DNA from: an uncultured Clostridia bacterium
GTDB lineage: Bacteria > Bacillota > Clostridia > TANB77 > CAG-508
DNA length: 8,660 nucleotides
Assembly (NCBI GenBank): GCA_948517135.1
Contig: CAORJJ010000011.1
Location: 27,357-36,016, forward strand
Direction: 5' to 3'
Shown here: positions 1 through 4,640 of the stretch, piece by piece
How the letters are laid out: every line of letters begins with the position of its first letter
Numbering within the stretch: the first letter of the stretch is position 1
Program-made: the position numbers and the translations under genes
The notes under the pieces: generated by a model
What the model was told of the DNA's origin: nothing
The model's input: the letters and a program-made list of their open reading frames with translations, nothing else
The model's database searches: none

Positions 1-281
1 AATTATAAAATTTAATTTTGATAAAATAAAATTGTGTTTTATGGCGTTTTTTATCAATTTTCAATTAAATATTAAAAGTAATGTAATAAAATGTAGAAAT
101 TTGTTGTAAAGTTTTTGTAATAAATCTCGATTTAGGTATTGTATTAGCAAAATAAATGTGTTAAGATATGTAACTGTGTGATTTTTAAAAGCTGGCTTTT
201 AGTTGAAAATACTAATAAAAACACAAATTCAAAATTTGAGTTGTTTGAACACACAAAAATGTTACATTTTGAATACAAAAG

Positions 282-310
282 TTATACAATTGTAAAATGT
301 GTTGTATAAT
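282..310 (+). promoter_or_regulatory. Candidate promoter for the ECF sigma operon
   Basis: A perfect TATAAT (305-310) lies 17 bases after TTATAC (282-287), a weak -35 box. Transcription would start near 317 and give a leader of about 55 bases. ECF sigma genes are often autoregulated from promoters with an AAC-type -35 and a CGT-type -10, and I did not find a convincing pair of that kind here. The call rests mainly on the consensus -10. Confidence 0.4.
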
Positions 311-357
311 CGGATAATTCGAATGTAAAAAAATACACTTGAAAAAATGAAAAGATT

Positions 358-368
358 AGGAGAAGAGG
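358..368 (+). promoter_or_regulatory. Ribosome binding site that fixes the TTG start of the sigma gene
   Basis: The purine-rich AGGAGAAGAGG ends three bases before the TTG at 372; its AGGAG core (358-362) is nine bases before it. The next in-frame ATG is 12 codons further on, has no such site, and would cut into the first helix of sigma region 2. TTG at 372 is therefore the preferred start. Confidence 0.7.
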
Positions 369-371
369 ACG

Positions 372-830
372 TTGAAATTTAGAGATGTAATTTTAAAATA
401 TTATAAGATGGTATATCACATATCTTTAGAATACTTAAGAAGAAAAGAAGATGCAGAAGATATTGTACAGGAAGTGTTTTTTAAATATGCAAAATACATT
501 AATGAGGAGAAGAAAACATTTGAAGATGAATTGCATGAGAAGTATTGGATAATTAGAATAACAATTAACTCATGTTGTAATTATTTAAAAGATCCTAAAA
601 GAAAAAAAGATTTAGAAGATAAAAAAGATGTAATAATGAAAGATAATTTATTATTTGATGAAATTCAAAAATTAGAAGATATGTATAAAAGTGTATTTAT
701 ACTTCATTATTTAGAAGATTTTAAAACTAATGATATTGGAGCTATATTAGAAGTTAGTGAAGAAACTGTAAAAACAAGATTGAAAAGAGCAAGAGAAAGC
801 TTAAAAGATGGATTAAAGATAGAGGAATAA
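372..830 (+). CDS. ECF-family (sigma-70 group 4) RNA polymerase sigma factor
   Basis: This 152-residue protein has the size and two-domain layout of an extracytoplasmic-function sigma factor, which directs RNA polymerase to stress or envelope promoters. Region 2 covers about residues 5-75 and carries the hallmark DAEDIVQEVFFKYAK (27-41), the core-binding and -10-recognition segment. A Lys/Asp-rich linker (about 74-92) leads to region 4. Its helix-turn-helix (about 117-145) contains TNDIGAILEVSEETVKTRLKRAR, the -35-reading part. The start is TTG, chosen from the strong ribosome binding site. The next gene begins five bases after the stop and takes its AGAGGA site from the last codons here, so the two are probably translated together. 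That gene encodes a membrane protein of anti-sigma type, which fits control by sequestration at the membrane. The exact ECF subgroup and its target promoters cannot be read from the sequence. Confidence 0.92.
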   Translation: MKFRDVILKYYKMVYHISLEYLRRKEDAEDIVQEVFFKYAKYINEEKKTFEDELHEKYWIIRITINSCCNYLKDPKRKKDLEDKKDVIMKDNLLFDEIQKLEDMYKSVFILHYLEDFKTNDIGAILEVSEETVKTRLKRARESLKDGLKIEE

Positions 831-835
831 TATAC

Positions 836-1504
836 ATGGAAAAATTTGAAGTAGAATTAAAAATAGTAAAAAATAAGATACATGAAGAAGATTTAACAGA
901 AGATTTTAGAGATAAATTAGAAAGACAGTTATATGAAAAATATAATAATGCTAATGCAAATAAGATTAAATTTAAACTTTTAAGAAGGCCATTATTAGCT
1001 TGTAAAAATGTTGCAGCAGTATTTGTATGTTTTTTATTACTTTCTGGATGTGCATTTGCAGATGAAATTGAAGATTTAATAAAATCTATGTTTTCAAATG
1101 TAAGTCAAAATGCAGAAATTGCATATGAAGAAGGAAATTGTATTAAAGTAGATTCAGAATATCAAACATATGGGGATATTTCTGCTAATGTAGAGTATAT
1201 ATCATCAAAAGATAATGAACTATATATTGTATTTAATATTCGAACACAAGAAAATTTTGATAAGATATATTTAGACGGATTAACATTAGAGGATGAAAGT
1301 GGAGAAATAAAATACTTATATAGTTCATATGATGTAAAATTTGAGAATAAAAAAGAGTGCAAATTAATAGCAAAAGTATCTTTAAATAGCAATGAAAAGA
1401 AAGATATTGAGAGTTTAAAAATAACACTTAATAAGATTTTACTAAAAAATGGTGATAAAGTAAATATATGTGACAATAATTGGAAATTTGAGTTAAATTT
1501 ATAA
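836..1504 (+). CDS. DUF4179-type membrane protein, likely cognate anti-sigma factor
   Basis: The 222-residue protein has a charged N-terminal cytosolic part (1-52) able to bind the sigma factor, one hydrophobic helix (about 54-76) preceded by RR, and an outer domain of about 145 residues. The start of the outer domain (DEIEDLIKSMFSNVSQNAEIA, then VEYISSKDNELYIVFNI) follows the pattern I know from DUF4179 proteins, which usually sit next to ECF sigma genes and act as their anti-sigma factors. Known relatives are often nearer 350-450 residues, so this one looks short and lacks most of the C-terminal region. The helix contains LLSGC (68-72), which reads like a lipobox but lies unusually far from the N-terminus. 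AGAGGA (821-826) is nine bases before the ATG. The anti-sigma role is inferred from family and operon position; no binding motif proves it. Confidence 0.8.
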   Translation: MEKFEVELKIVKNKIHEEDLTEDFRDKLERQLYEKYNNANANKIKFKLLRRPLLACKNVAAVFVCFLLLSGCAFADEIEDLIKSMFSNVSQNAEIAYEEGNCIKVDSEYQTYGDISANVEYISSKDNELYIVFNIRTQENFDKIYLDGLTLEDESGEIKYLYSSYDVKFENKKECKLIAKVSLNSNEKKDIESLKITLNKILLKNGDKVNICDNNWKFELNL

Positions 1505-1508
1505 AATT

Positions 1509-1538
1509 AAAAGGCTAGGTATTAACCTAGCCTTTTTT
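1509..1538. terminator. Bidirectional intrinsic terminator between convergent genes
   Basis: A perfect 12-bp stem (1509-1520 with 1525-1536) closes a four-base ATTA loop. Its core is GGCTAGGT/ACCTAGCC and T's run on to 1538. It lies just after the anti-sigma stop. On the minus strand the stem ends in TTTT followed by AATTTTAT, so it can also stop the convergent secreted-protein gene, whose last codon is about 20 bases away. Confidence 0.9.
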
Positions 1539-1556
1539 AGTACAGAGGTGAAGAAT

Positions 1557-2042
1557 TTATTTCCAAGAATAATATTTAAGATACAAATTTATGTGAGAAT
1601 TGCTGTTATTGGATACTGAAAAATAATACCAGCCACGTCCTCCATCAAGCCAATCTTTTTTATAAGTTGACCCATTAATAGGTAAGTACATGTTTGCTAT
1701 TAATCCATTATAAACATATTCTCTAAGTTCTATTTCAATTTCATCAGCGACAGTACCTCCAATAATATCAGTAGCATACGCTTCAAAAGCCATATACCGT
1801 TCTTCGACATAAAACTCGTCCATTTTAATAGTATTTCCTCTCAGAACTATGCGATCATACTCATCATATCTAAGTGGCATAATTCCATCATATGTTTCAT
1901 TAGGTTCAATAGTAACTTCGATGGTGTGTTTTTCTGGTTCTCCAGTAGAAATTTTAGGTTCAGCAGCAAAAACAGTAGTCATGTTAGCCATGAGAAGAGT
2001 AATTGCCAAAATTAAACTAAGCATCTTTTTTATTTTTTTCAT
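1557..2042 (-). CDS. Small secreted protein of unknown function
   Basis: I do not recognise a family for this 161-residue protein. It begins with a clear Sec signal peptide: MKKIKK, a hydrophobic core (about 8-19) and a probable signal peptidase I site after VFA (26). The mature part is about 135 residues with no further membrane helix, so it should be released or loosely held outside the cell. The mature start is acidic and Pro/Glu/Thr-containing (EPKISTGEPEK). The rest alternates hydrophobic and polar residues like a beta-sandwich, ending in an aromatic segment (GRGWYYFSVSNNSN then INLYLKYYSW). It has no cysteine. GGAGG (complement of 2050-2054) lies seven bases before the ATG, a good start. 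It converges on the sigma/anti-sigma operon and diverges from rpsB, so it is probably transcribed alone. A link with the sigma factor is possible from position only. Confidence 0.75.
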   Translation of the reverse strand: MKKIKKMLSLILAITLLMANMTTVFAAEPKISTGEPEKHTIEVTIEPNETYDGIMPLRYDEYDRIVLRGNTIKMDEFYVEERYMAFEAYATDIIGGTVADEIEIELREYVYNGLIANMYLPINGSTYKKDWLDGGRGWYYFSVSNNSNSHINLYLKYYSWK

Positions 2043-2104
2043 GTTGTAACCTCCATATAGTGTTTAAATTAAAGTGTTGCTCGTTTTTATCTCTGTACCA
2101 ATTA

Positions 2105-2130
2105 CGAAAGCTCACAAAGTGAAGTTTTCG
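2105..2130. repeat. Imperfect inverted repeat upstream of the secreted-protein gene
   Basis: CGAAAGCTCAC (2105-2115) can pair with GTGAAGTTTTCG (2119-2130) around AAA. This gives about 11 pairs with one G.T wobble and one bulged A. Read on the minus strand the wobble becomes an A.C mismatch. If the -10 at 2140-2145 is used, this element would sit near the 5' end of the minus-strand mRNA. It could be an operator, an mRNA 5' stem-loop, or a dispersed palindromic element. Confidence 0.45.
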
Positions 2131-2139
2131 AGTGAACGA

Positions 2140-2145
2140 ATTATA
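2140..2145 (-). promoter_or_regulatory. Candidate -10 box for the secreted-protein gene
   Basis: Read on the minus strand this is a perfect TATAAT, about 98 bases before the ATG. The hexamer 17 bases upstream (TCATAG) is a poor -35, and there is no TG extension. It may need an activator or another sigma factor, or be a chance match in AT-rich DNA. Confidence 0.35.
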
Positions 2146-2215
2146 GAATTATCTTAATTTTACTATGAGACGAGTGGTGCTAAGTGGCTTGTTAGAGAAA
2201 AATATGAAAAAGTAC

Positions 2216-2244
2216 TTGAAATCTACATAAAAATCTGTTATAGT
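2216..2244 (+). promoter_or_regulatory. Housekeeping promoter of rpsB
   Basis: TTGAAA (2216-2221) and TATAGT (2239-2244) are separated by exactly 17 bases and each differs from consensus at one position. Transcription would start near 2251, giving an untranslated leader of about 113 bases before the rpsB ATG. A strong sigma-A promoter is expected for a ribosomal protein gene. Confidence 0.8.
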
Positions 2245-2363
2245 ATTTAGGTATTAAAAAATCACACATGGATTGAGTTTTAAATTGTGCTATTGTTATG
2301 CACAGTAGTTGTTTAAAATGTGGAAATCTATGGAGGAGAAAAACAAATAAGGAGGAATTTAAA

Positions 2364-3143
2364 ATGGCAGTAGTTGCAATGAAACAATTACTTGAAGCAG
2401 GTGTTCATTTCGGACATCAAACAAGAAGATGGGATCCTAAAATGGCTGAATATATTTTCCAAGCTAGAAATGGAATCCATATTATCGATTTACAAAAAAC
2501 ATCAAAAAAATTAGACGAGGCTTACAAATTCGTTAAAGAACAATCAGAAGAAGGAAAAACAGTTCTTTTTGTAGGAACAAAAAAACAAGCACAAGAATGT
2601 ATTAAAGAAGCTGCTGAAAAATGTAATATGTACTATGTAGACCAAAGATGGTTAGGTGGTATGCTTACAAACTTCAAAACAATCGAAGGAAGAATCCAAA
2701 GATTAAAAGATTTAGAAACAATGCAAGAAGATGGTACTTTTGAAGTATTACCTAAAAAAGAAGTTAGCGGTTTAAAAAATGAAATGGAAAAATTAGAAAA
2801 AAATCTTGGTGGAATTAAAGATATGAAAGAAATGCCAGGAGTTATGTTTGTAGTAGATCCTAAAAAAGAAAGAATTGCTATATTAGAAGCAAGAAAATTA
2901 GGAATACCAGTTGTTGGTTTAGTAGATACAAACTGTAATCCAGAAGATGTTGATTACGCTATACCAGGAAATGATGATGCTATAAGAGCTGTTAAATTAA
3001 TAGCTGATGTTATAGCAAATGCTGTTATAGAAGGAAGACAAGGAGAAGATGCAGAAACATCTTCAATGGAAGAAGTTGTTGATTCAGAAGAAGCTACAGA
3101 TATCGAAGAAGTAGCTGCTAAAGAAGAAACAGTTGAAGAATAA
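2364..3143 (+). CDS. rpsB: 30S ribosomal protein S2 (uS2)
   Basis: The 259-residue product is S2, a late-assembling protein of the small ribosomal subunit. It shows the family's signature stretches: MKQLLEAGVHFGHQTRRW near the start, RNGIHIIDLQKT (35-46), VGTKKQAQ (70-77), RWLGGMLTNFKTI (95-107) and, in the C-terminal half, DPKKERIAILEARKLGIPVV with VDTNCNPEDVDYAIPGNDDA. The last 37 residues (223-259) are a Glu/Asp-rich tail, making it slightly longer than the roughly 240-250 residues usual in Bacillus and E. coli. The open frame runs further upstream to an ATG at 2298, but ATG 2364 has GGAGG (2351-2355) eight bases ahead and gives the N-terminus conserved in S2, so it is the real start. tsf follows after an intergenic hairpin, the standard gene order. 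Confidence 0.98.
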   Translation: MAVVAMKQLLEAGVHFGHQTRRWDPKMAEYIFQARNGIHIIDLQKTSKKLDEAYKFVKEQSEEGKTVLFVGTKKQAQECIKEAAEKCNMYYVDQRWLGGMLTNFKTIEGRIQRLKDLETMQEDGTFEVLPKKEVSGLKNEMEKLEKNLGGIKDMKEMPGVMFVVDPKKERIAILEARKLGIPVVGLVDTNCNPEDVDYAIPGNDDAIRAVKLIADVIANAVIEGRQGEDAETSSMEEVVDSEEATDIEEVAAKEETVEE

Positions 3144-3168
3144 TATATAACTAAAAAAATAACAGAAG

Positions 3169-3218
3169 CGGACATTAAATAATATGTTTAAATCTAATAT
3201 TATTATGTCCGTTTTTTT
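3169..3218 (+). terminator. Terminator-like hairpin between rpsB and tsf
   Basis: CGGACAT (3169-3175) pairs with ATGTCCG (3205-3211). After a two-base bulge (TA), AATAATAT (3178-3185) pairs with ATATTATT (3197-3204), leaving an 11-base loop. Seven T's follow at once (3212-3218). This has the form of an intrinsic terminator 25 bases after the rpsB stop. No convincing promoter lies between it and tsf, so it probably acts as a partial terminator or mRNA 3'-end stabiliser that lowers tsf relative to rpsB. Confidence 0.8.
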
Positions 3219-3277
3219 ATAAAGAAAATAAACCACGAAAAGTGGAAAATAATAAATTTTATTTGGAGGTACTTAAA

Positions 3278-4153
3278 ATGATAACTGCAGAATTAGTTAG
3301 AGAACTAAGAGAAAAAACAGGTGCAGGAATGATGGACTGCAAAAAAGTTTTAACAGAAACAGATGGAGATATGGAAAAAGCTGCTGAATTACTAAGAGAA
3401 AGAGGAATTGCAAAAGCTGCTAAAAAATCTGGAAGAGTTGCTGCTGAAGGTTTAGTTGCAACATATGTAACAAGTGATAGAAAAGTTGGTTCTATCGTTG
3501 AAGTTAATGCTGAAACAGATTTCGTTGCTAAAAATGATGAATTTGTTAACTTTGTAAATGATGTAGCTCAAATAGTTGCTGAAAAAAATCCAGCAGATGT
3601 AGAAAGTTTATTAGAAACATCTTACAAAGAAACAGGAAAAACAGTTAAAGAAATTTTAACTGAAAAAATTGCTACAATTGGTGAAAATATGACAATAAGA
3701 AGATTTGAAAGATTTGAGTCAACAGGTTTAGTTGAAAGCTATATTCATGGAGCAGGAAAAATTGCTGTATTAGTTGATTTTGCTAAAGGAGAAACAGAAC
3801 TTGCAAAAGATGTATGTATGCAAATAGCTGCTGCAAAACCAGAATATTTAAATAGAGAAGCAGTTCCTCAAGATAGAGTTGAGAAAGAAATGGAAATTTT
3901 AAAAGCTCAAGCTATGAATGAAGGAAAACCAGCTGAAATAGCTGAAAAAATGGTACAAGGTAGAATTGGAAAATTCTATGGAGAAATCTGTTTATTAGAT
4001 CAAGAATTCGTTAAAGATCCTAGCATAAAAGTTGGAGATTTAATCAAAAACAAAGGCGCTGAAATGGTTAGATATGCTAGATTTGAAAAAGGTGAAGGAA
4101 TCGAGAAAAAAGAAGAAAACTTTGCTGAAGAAGTAATGAAACAATTACAATAA
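3278..4153 (+). CDS. tsf: Translation elongation factor Ts
   Basis: The 291-residue protein is EF-Ts, the cytosolic guanine-nucleotide exchange factor that recharges EF-Tu from its GDP to its GTP form. The N-terminal UBA-like domain has LVRELREKTGAGMMDCKKVL (6-25). The core carries GSIVEVNAETDFVAKN (71-86), which includes the TDFVAKN motif that contacts EF-Tu. A typical FVKDPSIKVGDLI stretch lies near the C-terminus. Length matches the roughly 290 residues of Bacillus EF-Ts. The frame stays open upstream to a GTG at 3242, but ATG 3278 has GGAGG (3265-3269) eight bases before it and gives the family N-terminus. It is probably co-transcribed with rpsB through the intervening hairpin, and its own terminator follows at once. 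Confidence 0.98.
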   Translation: MITAELVRELREKTGAGMMDCKKVLTETDGDMEKAAELLRERGIAKAAKKSGRVAAEGLVATYVTSDRKVGSIVEVNAETDFVAKNDEFVNFVNDVAQIVAEKNPADVESLLETSYKETGKTVKEILTEKIATIGENMTIRRFERFESTGLVESYIHGAGKIAVLVDFAKGETELAKDVCMQIAAAKPEYLNREAVPQDRVEKEMEILKAQAMNEGKPAEIAEKMVQGRIGKFYGEICLLDQEFVKDPSIKVGDLIKNKGAEMVRYARFEKGEGIEKKEENFAEEVMKQLQ

Positions 4154-4157
4154 AAAT

Positions 4158-4188
4158 AAAAAAGAAGCAAGAAATTGCTTCTTTTTTT
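4158..4188 (+). terminator. Intrinsic terminator of tsf
   Basis: GAAGCAA pairs with TTGCTTC around a stable GAAA tetraloop (4171-4174). The stem is extended by six A-T pairs and ends in seven T's (4182-4188). It starts five bases after the tsf stop and closes the rpsB-tsf unit. Confidence 0.93.
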
Positions 4189-4248
4189 ATGAGATGGAAA
4201 ATAATGAGACTTTTGTTGTAAGATATGAAAGAATTTGAATTATAGCAC

Positions 4249-4277
4249 TTGAAACATTATGTAAATCATGATATGAT
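4249..4277 (+). promoter_or_regulatory. Extended -10 promoter of the small membrane protein gene
   Basis: TTGAAA (4249-4254) is followed after 17 bases by TATGAT (4272-4277), with TG at 4269-4270 giving an extended -10 (TGATATGAT). Transcription would begin near 4284, about 43 bases before the ATG. The -10 and half the spacer lie inside a palindrome, listed separately. Confidence 0.8.
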
Positions 4278-4282
4278 TTACA
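4260..4282. promoter_or_regulatory. Palindromic operator candidate over the -10 box
   Basis: TGTAAATCAT (4260-4269) and ATGATTTACA (4273-4282) are perfect 10-bp inverted arms around GAT. The palindrome spans the promoter spacer and the whole -10 box, where a bound dimer would block RNA polymerase. I cannot assign it to a known repressor: it does not match the Fur, PerR, Zur, Rex, CodY or BlaI/CopY sites as I know them. Confidence 0.6.
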
Positions 4283-4326
4283 ATGTCGCACGAATATAAA
4301 AATCACATCATAAGGAGGTACTTAAA

Positions 4327-4527
4327 ATGGAAGGTTTCTTGTTGTTTATTGTTATTTTGTTTTTTTTAGAATTCATTGTTAATATTGTAAATTCAATGTC
4401 AAAAGACCGGAACACAGGAATTCGACTTTTAGGTTATGTGATAGCCATAGTTTCTGCATATTCAGTACTGTGGCTGGTATTATTCTATTATTTTGGAATA
4501 AATTTGCTTAGAATGATTGTCCCCTAA
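4327..4527 (+). CDS. Small two-helix membrane protein, unknown function
   Basis: The 66-residue product has two hydrophobic segments (about 4-22 and 35-57) joined by a short polar loop with K and R residues (SMSKDRNTGIR, 23-33). By the positive-inside rule the loop would face the cytosol. I do not recognise a family and see no toxin-like or bacteriocin-like motif. The gene is real on several grounds: GGAGG (4314-4318) eight bases before the ATG, a near-consensus promoter upstream, and a strong terminator that begins within its last codons. It is a single-gene unit between tsf and the DUF2207 operon. The palindrome on its promoter suggests repression in some condition, which may be the best clue to its role. 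Confidence 0.75.
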   Translation: MEGFLLFIVILFFLEFIVNIVNSMSKDRNTGIRLLGYVIAIVSAYSVLWLVLFYYFGINLLRMIVP

Positions 4528-4545
4528 GGGGGGCAATCTTTTTTT
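4515..4545 (+). terminator. Intrinsic terminator overlapping the end of the small gene
   Basis: GATTGTCCCC (4515-4524) pairs with GGGGGCAATC (4529-4538), including one T.G wobble, around a TAAG loop that contains the stop codon. Seven T's follow (4539-4545). The left arm is the coding sequence of the last residues (MIVP), so terminator and reading frame share the same bases. Confidence 0.92.
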
Positions 4546-4581
4546 GTAAAATAATAGTAACAAATAATTTATATAAATTTA

Positions 4582-4611
4582 TTGGTAATAATTATTTAGA
4601 TAAGATATAAT
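4582..4611 (+). promoter_or_regulatory. Promoter of the DUF2207 operon
   Basis: TTGGTA (4582-4587) and a perfect TATAAT (4606-4611) are separated by 18 bases. The transcript would start near 4618, leaving a short leader of about 23 bases before the ATG at 4641. A terminator lies just upstream, so this promoter should drive both DUF2207 genes. Confidence 0.65.
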
Positions 4612-4640
4612 TTTCTAAATAATGTATTATGGGAGATAAT

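Larger units (their letters stand above)
1..371. other. AT-rich intergenic region upstream of the sigma factor operon
   Basis: No coding region is supported here on either strand. The stretch is very rich in A and T and holds several short inverted repeats. These are TTGATAAAA/TTTTATCAA at 18-26 and 49-57, TAAAAGC/GCTTTTA at 186-192 and 195-201, CAAATT/AATTTG at 224-229 and 233-238, and ACATTTT/AAAATGT at 264-270 and 294-300. In DNA of this composition such repeats can arise by chance. The right end carries a candidate promoter and a good ribosome binding site for the gene starting at 372. The end of whatever gene lies to the left is outside the window. Confidence 0.7.
2043..2363. other. Divergent intergenic region between the secreted-protein gene and rpsB
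   Basis: These 321 bases hold no supported gene. From left to right they contain the ribosome binding site of the minus-strand gene (2050-2054), an imperfect inverted repeat (2105-2130), a minus-strand -10 candidate (2140-2145), the rpsB promoter (2216-2244) and a leader of about 113 bases before rpsB. The leader has a small 5-bp hairpin option (TGTGC 2286-2290 with GCACA 2300-2304) and an extra SD-like GGAGGAG around 2333. I see no confident match to a ribosomal-protein leader motif or a riboswitch. Confidence 0.7.

Noticed and set aside
18..57. TTGATAAAA/TTTTATCAA inverted repeat as a terminator of an upstream gene
   Set aside because: The stem is only A/T-rich with a 22-base loop and no T-run after it. 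The upstream gene is not visible.
1162..1476. Minus-strand open frame opposite the anti-sigma gene
   Set aside because: It is a hydrophobic low-complexity shadow of an AT-rich coding strand, with no ribosome binding site and no family resemblance.
1849..2049. Plus-strand open frame opposite the secreted-protein gene
   Set aside because: The minus-strand frame has a signal peptide and a GGAGG site. This one has neither and simply mirrors it.
2298..2363. In-frame N-terminal extension of rpsB beginning MHSSCLKCGNLWRR, with a CxxC
   Set aside because: There is no ribosome binding site before the ATG at 2298. ATG 2364 has a strong GGAGG and gives the standard S2 N-terminus. The CxxC is likely a chance feature of the leader.
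2251..2363. Ribosomal-protein autoregulatory leader or riboswitch in the rpsB 5' region
   Set aside because: Only a 5-bp hairpin option is visible, and I could not match it to any leader family with confidence.
2954..3175. Minus-strand open frame over the end of rpsB
   Set aside because: It is Ser-rich because it is the complement of the Glu/Ala-rich S2 tail, and no start signal is present.
3242..3277. GTG start giving tsf a 12-residue extension
   Set aside because: The extension contains the GGAGG site that serves ATG 3278, and EF-Ts normally begins as it does from 3278.
4629..4640. Upstream ATG for the first DUF2207 gene
   Set aside because: It overlaps the GGGAG site used by ATG 4641, has no site of its own, and adds GDN before a signal peptide that starts naturally at MKKKK.
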